Shown here piece after piece: positions 14,818 to 23,600 of a stretch of DNA of 64,000 nucleotides. Made by a program: the position numbers and the translations under genes. The stretch comes from Gammaproteobacteria bacterium (GTDB lineage: Bacteria > Pseudomonadota > Gammaproteobacteria > Ga0077536), in assembly GCA_021773835.1 (NCBI GenBank), contig JAJFJQ010000028.1:496001-560000 (forward strand), read 5' to 3'. The notes below the pieces were generated by a model that was not told the origin of the DNA, did not search any database, and was given only the letters and a program-made list of their open reading frames with translations. How positions within the stretch are numbered: the first letter of the stretch is position 1; every line of letters starts with the position of its first letter.

Positions 14818-15670
14818 TTGTTCCTCCTGTAATATTCCGGTATGGGAATTTCACTCATGTTTAGGATTTCTGATGTGGCCTAATGGTCAGCTTCAGCATC
14901 TTAATACTCATTGAGGCCTCTTCGGGGACGTTCAGGCTCAACCATCAAACTGAACGTCCTATATGTTAGAGGGTTTCTAGACTCGACGTCCACAAGGGGA
15001 CCTCGATGAGCGTTAGCAGCACAACTCGTCAACATTATTGCGGTATGAGTTTGTACGCGAAGACCATGTACGTGTCCATCAATAATGCGTACAGCGAAAT
15101 CGTTCTGCATCGCAATATAAAAAGTGAATCACATAGTCTAGCCGCCGCGGTCGAACCCAATCGTAAAGACCTCGACATCGGCGTCCAGCGTTTGTTCGTC
15201 GCAGCTTTGATTCCTGTGTCGCACCTTTTCTTGCGTCTTTCAGCCGTGATATTGGCTCGCCGACAGGTGCGCCCTGGAAAATATTCCCTTCGACCTCGGT
15301 CATGCACTTTAGGTGAATGCGATCCTTGGCGGTGAGGAGAACGAATCCAAGGATGGGGGAGGTAGAGCAACACAGGAGCAGCGGCCGAGAATGACCGCAT
15401 TGAATTCAAGAAAATTACGCGAGTACTCAAAGGCGGTATTGTCCCTCAGATCTACGCATATCGCTCCAAGATGTGTGCTACTGCTCGCGCAGCGGAAGCG
15501 TCCTTGGGGTGTTACCGCCATTGTATTTTGATCCGTAGTCCGCCCCTGTTACAGGACCCTTACTAGCGCACGCAACACTGCAGGACAACCGCTAAAGCTC
15601 GACGGGTGCTTTTCGATATTGATTTCAGGTAGCCCCATAGGAGTTAGGCAGCACCAGACCGCTTGTAATT
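14818..15670. other. Gene-poor stretch within the accessory block
   Basis: About 850 nt with only overlapping short frames on both strands (for example minus 15079-15303 and 14901-15110) that have no ribosome site, no recognisable domain and implausible composition. It may hold a decayed gene: three minus-strand frames follow one another without overlap continuity. A GTTAGGC heptamer at 15643-15649, 22 nt past the stop of gene 15671, looks like one end of a cassette site, but no matching partner with paired arms was found. A palindrome CCTGTTACAGG lies near 15545. Confidence 0.45.
14926..14959. repeat. Perfect 10-bp inverted repeat
   Basis: GGACGTTCAG, a 14-nt loop and CTGAACGTCC, lying about 110 nt upstream of the GFA gene in the gene-poor gap. 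There is no T-run after it on either strand. It could be an operator-like palindrome or a remnant of a mobile element. Confidence 0.45.
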
Positions 15671-16162
15671 CTAACCGTCGAATACATCTCCTACCCTCTT
15701 GAAGTCGTCGGCTGGTTGGAGCCCCTCGACAAACTTTTGAAAATCGGGTGTAAAGATGTCTCGTCGAACCTTCCAATAATGCTGCGCTCCGGGAGCTGTC
15801 GCGTATGATGCGATGAAACGGCGCCAACCCTCCCACGCATCCTCTCCTAGCGTTCCATGCAGGTAGTGATAGTGAACATTCTCGAAGGCTTTAAAAAGAT
15901 CGTACATCATGAACGCGAAATCGAGTCTCTGCTGCTCACTTAGTGTTGCGTAGTCCTCAAGCCCTTGTGAGAAAACTTCCGTTAAGCCGGAAGCAAGCAT
16001 TTGCCGCGTGAATTGACGAAAATCACGTGTTGTTCCGTCATGGGTGGCCACTCGAACTTGACGTGTATTTTGACGTATCTGAATTGCCACATAGACGAGC
16101 GAAAGTACTACCGCCACGGCGCCCACGGCTTCTGAGATTGTTCTAACAGCTTCCCAGTTCAC
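15671..16162 (-). CDS. MNWE-type small membrane-anchored protein, paralogue 2
   Basis: 163-residue protein of unknown function in the same family as 13564 and 16181. The N-terminal helix (SEAVGAVAVVLSLVYVAIQI) is followed by RQNTRQVRVATHDGTTRDFR and a helical domain (LDFAFMMYDLFKAFENVHYHYLHGTLGEDAWEGWRRFI). The last helix segment, HYWKVRRDIFTPDFQKFVEGL, corresponds to WWSRDKSRFSKEFVTYMEEQ in paralogue 1. Start is GTG with GGAG 9 nt upstream. GTTAGAC (minus strand) lies 17 nt before the start. Confidence 0.72.
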   Translation of the reverse strand: MNWEAVRTISEAVGAVAVVLSLVYVAIQIRQNTRQVRVATHDGTTRDFRQFTRQMLASGLTEVFSQGLEDYATLSEQQRLDFAFMMYDLFKAFENVHYHYLHGTLGEDAWEGWRRFIASYATAPGAQHYWKVRRDIFTPDFQKFVEGLQPADDFKRVGDVFDG

Positions 16163-16180
16163 GAATATCTCCGGTGCCGT

Positions 16181-16726
16181 CTAACGTTGATCCACGGATT
16201 CGCCGGTACCTTCATTTTCTTTAGAGCTCCGTCTACTAGATTGTTTTTCAATTAGCGTTTGAACGTCTGCGACAAACTCCTCGGAGATATTTGCCAAGAA
16301 TGGCATCATTCGGATCCATTCTTCATGCGCTTTCGGATTCGCACTAATTACCGCAGCAACGTTGAGTGCATCGTTTGATTCTTTATGTCCAGAAGCAGAA
16401 TAGAGGCCGCTACGATAAGCAGTTACTGCAACGTAAAACAGTTCTTCAAAATAGGTCGAAAAGATAAGACTCTCTTGTGCGGTAAGAGCTTCAGAACCAC
16501 GTGCCTTGATCAAAACGGCAGATACATCAGCGGTATCAAGTAGTGACCCACGCCATCGCGAGTACATTTCCATTACCGCGTTCGTAGCTTGTTGCGAGGC
16601 GTGCTTAGATGTTTCCTCTGTCGCAATTCGAGTCAGCCGAGTTTGAATCGAAAGATAAACTAGCGTGATAACTACAGCGATAGCTCCAACAATTTCTGCA
16701 AGTGTTCCTAGTGCTTCCCAGTTCAC
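16181..16726 (-). CDS. MNWE-type small membrane-anchored protein, paralogue 3
   Basis: 181-residue protein, the most divergent of the three MNW(D/E) paralogues. The N-terminal helix is AEIVGAIAVVITLVYLSIQT; the soluble part has SKHASQQATNAVMEMYSRW, FSTYFEELFYVAVTAYRSGLYS and EEWIRMMPFLANISEEFVADV. The C-terminal 20 residues are low-complexity and charged. Start is GTG 17 nt downstream of a GTTAGGT heptamer (16743-16749), and its own stop codon is the TAG of a GTTAGAC heptamer (16179-16185). Function unknown. Confidence 0.7.
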   Translation of the reverse strand: MNWEALGTLAEIVGAIAVVITLVYLSIQTRLTRIATEETSKHASQQATNAVMEMYSRWRGSLLDTADVSAVLIKARGSEALTAQESLIFSTYFEELFYVAVTAYRSGLYSASGHKESNDALNVAAVISANPKAHEEWIRMMPFLANISEEFVADVQTLIEKQSSRRSSKENEGTGESVDQR

Positions 16727-17211
16727 GAGTTCATCTCTAGCAACCTAACGCCTATTAGTGGACCTAAAGGCCGGTTTGTTATTGGATAAATAGGCCGGGC
16801 TAATTTTCATCGATCAACAATATCTACATCATCGTGGTTAATGGTACTGCGTGTACCACTAAAATTCATAACATTGTGCTGGAGCAAAGCAATGCTTAGG
16901 GCTACTGCGCTGCAAGAAGATTGGCGCGATACATCGCTGTTTTGCGTTGCTGTTGGATTTGGGCAGTGTCCTGAAGTAGTGCACTGTGCGGTCAGCGCTA
17001 ATGGCATTGCTCGTGATATGACACCTTTGAAACTTGACGCCCAGAACTAAACAAAACTGTCCCAAACACGCGCGCGATTGTACTTGGGCTACGGCGAGAA
17101 CGAATCTAGACCTCGGCTTGGATGCGCGCTCCATGGTCGCTACGTTGACCCAATCTGGCAGTCGCTTCACCATGTGGCGCTTAGTTTCAAGTTTCTGTTG
17201 AGGAGATCACG
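16727..17211. other. Boundary region between accessory block and LLM gene
   Basis: 485 nt without a convincing gene. Near the left end GTTAGGT (minus strand, 16743-16749) is followed outward by GCCTATT/AATAGGC arms (16750-16756 with 16788-16794), a possible degenerate attC. If the block were a complete integron, attI and a divergent intI would be expected here on the plus strand; the only plus frame (16841-17050, 69 codons) has no recombinase feature. The stretch 17040-17200 should hold the promoter of the LLM gene, but no good hexamer pair is visible. Confidence 0.5.
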
Positions 17212-18468
17212 ATGCGCTTTGGCGTGTTTTACGAATTGCAGTTGCCGCGACCATGGGCCGACGGTGATGAACACCGATTGTTTAAAGATGCCCTGGAACA
17301 GGTTGCGTTGGCCGACCGACTGGGTTTCGACTACGCGTGGCAGGTCGAGCACCATTTTCTCGACGAGTATTCACATTCCTCGGCACCGGAAGTTTTTCTC
17401 GCCGCCGCTGCAGTGCAAACCAAAAATATCCGCATCGGCCATGGTATTCGTCAGGTTATCCCCAACTACAATCACCCCGCGCGTACGGCTGAGGGGCTTG
17501 CGACCTTGGACTTGATTTCCGATGGCCGAGTCGAGTTCGGTATTGGTGAGGGCGCAACCCGGCTTGAGCTCGGTGCGTTTGGAATCTCGGCAAAGACCAA
17601 ACGCGCACGGGCACTCGAGGCTGCGGAGCAGATCTGCAACATGATGGTATTGACGCCCTATCCGGGTTTCGACGGCGAGGGGTTTTCCATGCCGTGCCGC
17701 AACGTATTGCCGAAGCCGTTGCAGACCCCGCATCCACCTTTGTGGATGGCATGCACGAATCGCGAGACGATCAAAGTTGCAGCGCAGAATGGCATCGGTG
17801 CGTTAGCGTTTTCGTTTTTGGACCCAGATGAAGCGCGCACCTGGTCGAAGATCTATTACGACATAATAAAGAGCGATCAATGCGTACCCTTGGGCTGGTC
17901 GGTGAACGCCAATCTGGCCATGGTCTCAGCATTTTCGATGCATGAAGATCGTTCCGAGGCGATCCGTCGCGGGCAGGATCATTTCGAGTTTTTCCGTTAT
18001 TCGCAGCAAAAGTTGGTTGCCGATGACTTTGTCCCAGGCCATAGCAACATGTGGGAGGAGTTTTTGGAAAAACGCGGCGATGCATCGGATCGCCTGATCA
18101 AGGCCGCGCTGGCGCGGGGCGAGTTTGATGGGGCCGGGATCGGTACACCAGATGATATGCGTGCCCATATAGCCAACCTGCAAGAGGCTGGGGTCGATCA
18201 AGTCGTATTCCTGCAGCAAGCAGGACGCAATTCGCACGAGAATATTTGCGCATCGCTCGAACTATTCGCAGACACCGTGATGCCGCAATTCGTCGCCGAT
18301 GTCGAGGAGCGTGAAGCGAATAAGCAAACGGAACTCGCACCTTATATTGAGGCAGCATTGGCGCGTAGACAGCCTATGCAAGCGCTAGCCGAGGCGGATG
18401 TCCCGGTCGTTAAAGCGGCGGTGAAGGCTTCTGTGCCATCGCATCGGACCGCAGCCGGCAAAACCTAG
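17212..18468 (+). CDS. LLM class flavin-dependent oxidoreductase (bacterial luciferase-like)
   Basis: 418-residue member of the luciferase-like monooxygenase superfamily (TIM barrel, reduced FMN). Seen: FGVFYELQLPRPW at the start, the family segment LADRLGFDYAWQVEHHFLDEYSHSSAPEVFLAAAAVQTKNIRIGHGI, and LDLISDGRVEFGIGEGATRLELGAFG. It uses FMNH2 and O2 to hydroxylate an unknown substrate. GAGGAG precedes the ATG. The C-terminal 60 residues are Ala/Arg-rich and poorly conserved in type. It converges with pbpC. A second LLM gene at 47190 begins similarly (EVGAFYLP...EHHF) but is only distantly alike. Confidence 0.88.
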   Translation: MRFGVFYELQLPRPWADGDEHRLFKDALEQVALADRLGFDYAWQVEHHFLDEYSHSSAPEVFLAAAAVQTKNIRIGHGIRQVIPNYNHPARTAEGLATLDLISDGRVEFGIGEGATRLELGAFGISAKTKRARALEAAEQICNMMVLTPYPGFDGEGFSMPCRNVLPKPLQTPHPPLWMACTNRETIKVAAQNGIGALAFSFLDPDEARTWSKIYYDIIKSDQCVPLGWSVNANLAMVSAFSMHEDRSEAIRRGQDHFEFFRYSQQKLVADDFVPGHSNMWEEFLEKRGDASDRLIKAALARGEFDGAGIGTPDDMRAHIANLQEAGVDQVVFLQQAGRNSHENICASLELFADTVMPQFVADVEEREANKQTELAPYIEAALARRQPMQALAEADVPVVKAAVKASVPSHRTAAGKT

Positions 18469-18502
18469 ACGAACAACCACTACAGATTAACTGAGTCCGC
18501 GA

Positions 18503-20692
18503 TCAGTTCACTCGGTATTGGACTACATCGGTTTTTACGGGTGGGTGATCGTTTTTAAGCAGCACTTCTGCGTAAGCAGAAAACTTACCGCGGGATAATT
18601 TCCAGTTGTAGTTCGGTGATTTCGTCGTCGCTATTAGCCGTCCGTTGACGAACCATTGAACCCGTTCGATTTCTTCTAAATCTGCAAGCGCGAATTCAAA
18701 GTATTCATGATCGTCCGGAATGCGTGGATCCATGGCCAAGGATAGGCCTTTACTCGGTTTACGGATCCGGACCTCAGCAGGCGTGTTGGTTTTCGTATCC
18801 GGGCCGACGCCGGAGATGAACCATTCATCGCGGGCTTCGCACTCGGCAGTGGCAATCTGGCCGGTATCGGCGCAGATCCTTTGTTTGACCAACTCATGAC
18901 TTAAATATAACGGTCGTGCATCGCGATTTTGATTCAATTCTTTGAAGATCGAACGCAAGGCTAGGGCTGGTCCGGCGGCGCCGGTTATTTCCTGCATCGG
19001 CGTATAGTCCATATTGCCCATCCACACGCCAACCGTGTATTTGTCATTAAATCCAACCGCCCATGCATCGCGGTAATCACTGGATGTCCCGGTTTTAACT
19101 GCGGTTTGATGGGGGAAGTTGAGGATCGAATTGAGGCCGAATTCTTTTTCCCGCGCTGCCGGATCGGACATTATGTCGGCAATCAAGCTCGCCACATCGT
19201 CGGAGAACACCCGACGGTTGTTCGATAGCAGGTGTTGTCCATCGAGTGCGCTTAGCGGTTTGTGGTCACCCATGCGGGCTAAGACGGTATAGGCCTCGAC
19301 TAATTCATATAGGCTCAATTCCCCGTTGCCTAAGGCCAATCCGTCGCCATAGACATTTGGGTGTTGAGACAAACTTTCGATCCCTAATTCACGCAAGAAC
19401 GACAAGAAGGTTTCTGGACCAACGAATTGAATGGCCCGCACGGCTGGGATATTGAGCGAGTTGCCGAGTGCCTCGCGTAAGGAAACACTGCCATAGTGTG
19501 CGCGGCTGTAGTTGTGATAGCTGTGCATGCCAATACCAACGCCTTCCTCTAACGGTGAGTCATCTAGGCGGGTGGCGGCAGTCCAGCCGCGCAAAAGGGC
19601 ATTCGTATAGAGCAGTGGTTTGAGGGCAGAGCCGGGTTGCCGGCGTGCACGCACGGTATCAACCTGATTGAACGGCTTGTCATTCTGCCCCGCGTAACCA
19701 ATCACCCATGACAAGATCTGATTCGTTTTGTGATCGATAATCAACGCGGCGCCGTTACCAACCTGTCGATAGGCCAAGCGTTGCAGACGATTGTCAATAA
19801 TGTTCTGTACCTTGTCCTGCAATTCCAGGTCGATCGTTGTATGGATCGCGTGACCGACCCGATCGAGTGCGGTCGCCTGGCGGTTGGCAAATGCGAGGAA
19901 GTGTTGGACGTTGTAGGTTTTTTGGCTGCGCTTCACAGTGATTTTTCTAGTGGCAATCTTTTCGTACGGCTCGCTCAGCATGTCCAGTTGCGCCATGCGT
20001 CGCGCCAGGTCGTTGACGGAGCGCTCAAGCTTGTCGTTGTGCTTCTCCGGGTCCAACCAGCGCGGCGACCGTACGAGTACCGCCAATGTCAGGAGCTCTT
20101 TTTCGCTGAGTGTGTCGAGATCCCGATCAAAGTAGTAATGCGCAGCTTGCACTACACCTCTGCGCCTGGCCTTGTAGGGCACCTGATTTAAGTAGAACTC
20201 CAGAATTTCGAGCTTACTGTGCTGACGCTCGAGGGCCGTTGCTTCGAAGCCCTCAAGCCAACGCGACCAAAGCTTGCGTGGCCGTGGATGCAGCATGCGG
20301 GTGACTTGCTCGGAAATCGTACTGGCGCCGCGTACAACCTCACCGGCAATTAGGTTTTGCTTTAGCGCGTGAAATCTAGCTTGCCAATCGACACCAGCGT
20401 GTTCGAAAAACCGTTTATCCTCGGCCAATACAAATGCTTGCTGCAACCCCTTCGGTAAATCATGGCTGTCGAGTCGGTCACTGAGATTCCATGTGTTCTC
20501 AAAGGTTACGTTTAGGCGACGACCAACACGATCAACGTAGGTATTGCGCTTAATCGTACCGATATGCTGACTCAGATCGTCCGGGATCGGTTGCAACTGT
20601 GAGGCAGTGATGACGGCTAGTGTCGCGAACATTACAACGCTGCCAAAACCAACTAGCCGTGCAATCATCGTCTTAGTTATCCTTAGACGCAT
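18503..20692 (-). CDS. pbpC: Penicillin-binding protein 1C
   Basis: Bifunctional class A PBP of 729 residues: glycan polymerase and putative transpeptidase in the periplasm, held by one N-terminal helix (GFGSVVMFATLAVITASQL). The transglycosylase motif AEDKRFFEHAG holds catalytic Glu91, followed by RGASTISEQVTRML and LEFYLNQVPY. The transpeptidase has SALK at Ser355, and KTGTSSDYRDAWAVG. The C-terminus (residues ~640-729) matches the BiPBP_C domain of PbpC proteins. It follows the A2M gene by 3 nt, the same gene order as in E. coli (yfhM-pbpC), so the pair is one transcription unit. Confidence 0.95.
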   Translation of the reverse strand: MRLRITKTMIARLVGFGSVVMFATLAVITASQLQPIPDDLSQHIGTIKRNTYVDRVGRRLNVTFENTWNLSDRLDSHDLPKGLQQAFVLAEDKRFFEHAGVDWQARFHALKQNLIAGEVVRGASTISEQVTRMLHPRPRKLWSRWLEGFEATALERQHSKLEILEFYLNQVPYKARRRGVVQAAHYYFDRDLDTLSEKELLTLAVLVRSPRWLDPEKHNDKLERSVNDLARRMAQLDMLSEPYEKIATRKITVKRSQKTYNVQHFLAFANRQATALDRVGHAIHTTIDLELQDKVQNIIDNRLQRLAYRQVGNGAALIIDHKTNQILSWVIGYAGQNDKPFNQVDTVRARRQPGSALKPLLYTNALLRGWTAATRLDDSPLEEGVGIGMHSYHNYSRAHYGSVSLREALGNSLNIPAVRAIQFVGPETFLSFLRELGIESLSQHPNVYGDGLALGNGELSLYELVEAYTVLARMGDHKPLSALDGQHLLSNNRRVFSDDVASLIADIMSDPAAREKEFGLNSILNFPHQTAVKTGTSSDYRDAWAVGFNDKYTVGVWMGNMDYTPMQEITGAAGPALALRSIFKELNQNRDARPLYLSHELVKQRICADTGQIATAECEARDEWFISGVGPDTKTNTPAEVRIRKPSKGLSLAMDPRIPDDHEYFEFALADLEEIERVQWFVNGRLIATTKSPNYNWKLSRGKFSAYAEVLLKNDHPPVKTDVVQYRVN

Positions 20693-20695
20693 CGA

Positions 20696-23600
20696 CTATT
20701 GCGCCACTTGTAAAATAGACGACAATCCTTTGCCGTAAACATCCGGGTCGTACATCTCTTCGGCATGCACCGGCATCACCGAAAATTTACCTTCGGCGAT
20801 TGCTTGGGCGGTGTATGAAAGATGATAATTCCCGGCCGGTAGGTAGTCGGAATAAAAACGGGCAGAGTCGTGACGCAATTCTTTATGGTAGAAACTCCAG
20901 AAATGCCGACCGTAATAAGACCAATTTGAATAATTAAAAAACCAGGAATCGGCCGCCGCCTTGAATCGACCTTTTTCTGTATCGATCGCTGAGCTTGTCG
21001 CAAGATCTGTGTTGACCGGTTCGAGGCCGCCGGGTATTGGGTCATTGACGACGACAAAATGTCTCGCCGTTGGGATTGAGACAAACAGATCGACTCTAAC
21101 GAGATCTCCACGTTTGATGGTCATCGGCGATTGCAGAAGCGTAAATTCGCCGTTACGTTCTACGGCGTACTCTCTGCGGATCTCGATCCCTGAATTGATC
21201 CGTTCGCGATTGTCCTCAAGCAGGTCGTAGGCGATCCGAGCGGAATAGTACAGGCGGCCGGTACCCTGTTTAGTTATCTTAAGCGTTGTCGATTTTCCTG
21301 GATCGTCGACGGCCATTGGCCGGAATACCCGCACTGGGGGATTTGTTTTCGCATTAAAATCGGTGGAACCGAGGGCAACATCATCGAATGCAACCGATAC
21401 TTGCATCTGGGGATCTTCGACCTCATAGAGCTTAGCGTAGTCGGTCAAGGCGTTCAGGCAAAACACATTCTCTTGGGTGTTTTCCCAACGGTCTCGACGA
21501 CCACGGCTTTGCGTGATGCTACGCACGAGTTTAAACGGGACGTCACCGATCGATGGGCCTTTGTTTGATCTAATTTGTGTATCCAATAAGCTCGACAAGA
21601 CGGTGCAGTTCGATCGCAAGGGCGTCGCCAACAGATATTTGTAGCTGTCATCCCAGGCTTCGTTAAACTGAAACTTACCGCCTGTTTGGCTTGCGTGTCC
21701 GAGTATCGTATCGATGGTCTCGCTAACGATGCGCTGATCGACACCCTTCGTTTTTATCGCTGCCTGCAGAAAGTGAGACTTCCCGAACAAGTCCATTTCA
21801 GGTACGTGTCGGTCGTAGCGTTCCACGTCGTCATGCGTGATTTTGCCGGACTCGGATAGTGCCGCGAGCGCTACCGCGCGCACCGTGGAAGCCATGCCTT
21901 TGCTGTAGAACGTGGGAAATTCGTTGCGTCTGAGCAATTGCAGCAAGTACTGATGCAGGCGATCCTCAACCGTCCCGGGAATGGCATGCCCACTTCGACG
22001 CAGCCAGTTAAACGCGATCGCAGTGTAAGCCGATAGATACGGGCTGACGCGCCGGTTCGTTGGGACCCAATAAACCATGCCGCCGTTTGGCGCTTGGAAG
22101 TTTGCCGCCGCCAGCAGTGCGTTGGCTAAATCCGCGTCCGGTTCAGGCCATTCGACTTCCTCGCCGAGATAATCATTTAGGTCAAGGTAGGCGGTTGCAA
22201 ACACGGCCTTAGTTAGGCGTTGCTCCCAGCACATATGGGGGTAGCGCTTAATATAATTAAACGCGCCGTCGATGTTACCGATCACGGTCGGTGACAATAC
22301 CGCACCAATCTCACCGACGTCGGTGTAGATTCCATCGGGGACTTTGACGGATTCACTGATCAGTTCTTGGGTTGTGGTGCCGTAGGTCGCCGCTGTTTCA
22401 AGCGAGCGACGCTTATTCACCGTTACTCGATGTTCAATTGCGTCGCTATCGGATCCGTCCCCACCGCGTGCTACGAATATAAGTTCACCATACCCTTTGG
22501 TTGCGACTGGTAGCCAAATACTTTCTCGTTTGTAGGGCGGGACGACTACGTCGTAAGTCGCGATCTTGTTTGTGTTCGCTGCCAGCGGCCCTGTTACATT
22601 GACCGATACCTTCAATTCACGCGAGGCGGCCGTGCGGTTCATGACAGTAAATCCCGCCTTGAACTCGTCGCCTTCTACTACTTGATTCGGCATGATCGGA
22701 CGGATCTCGGTCGGTCGATTCACTTTAATTGCAGTGTCGCCCAAACCCATCCTGTCGTTGGGGGTAACCGCCATCGCCAGGATCCGCCAAGCGGTGAGAT
22801 TGTCGGGTACCTCGAATTCGATCTCAGCGTTGCCGTTTTCATCGGGAATGAGGGACGGGTTCCAGTAGCTGACGAACTTGAACAGGTTGCGCATCTGGGT
22901 AAACGTAACCCCGCCATCGCCGCCTGGGTTCGCGCCTTTCTTCTCAAACTTTTGGCGGCCGACTAAGCGACTTATTAAGCTGTAGTTGCCGACGTCCAAG
23001 GCATCGAGTTTGTTGAAACCAGCGTAGGGATCGTAGTACGCGCGACCACGCTGATTCATCGCCAGCACCGCTTCATCGACGACGGCAACGGCGATCTCGA
23101 TCGGTTCATTATTGCTACCGGCGCGCGGACTAACGTGGATCGCGGCAGAGACCGTCTCGCGCGGCCGATAGACGTCACGCTCTGTTTCAACGTCGAGCGT
23201 CAGTTGCTTATACGGATCAGTGACCTTTGCGGTGACGTACCCTATCCGATAGCTAGGCTTACCCAAGTCGACTTTACCCGGACCGAGCGGCATCGCCACC
23301 CGCGGCGACACGGCGACAACGGAAAGATAAAACCCCGGCAGATAATCTGGTCTTATCGGCACACTGATCACCGGTGTGCTCGTGTTCAGGGTCTCGATCC
23401 AACTGTCGATCACGCCATAGCGTTCTACGCTTACCAAGGCCTTGGCACCTGGAAACGGATTTTTGATCAGGTATCTGGCGGTATCGCCGATCTTGTAGTC
23501 GGTCTGCTCCGGCACGATTTGTAAGCTTGCATCATTCGATTGATCCCACACCACTGCACCGGATCCGGTCGCCCAGCCGTTGATGGTTGTCTTGTGTTCC

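Noticed and set aside
15006-15521. Overlapping plus and minus frames of 70-131 codons in the gene-poor gap
   Set aside because: No ribosome site, no domain and no consistent coding pattern in any frame; not annotated as genes.
16841-17173. Possible integrase or attI next to the cassette-like block
   Set aside because: The plus frame 16841-17050 and the minus frame 16859-17173 have no tyrosine-recombinase features (no R-H-x-x-R-Y box), no ribosome site and odd composition; they look like chance frames.
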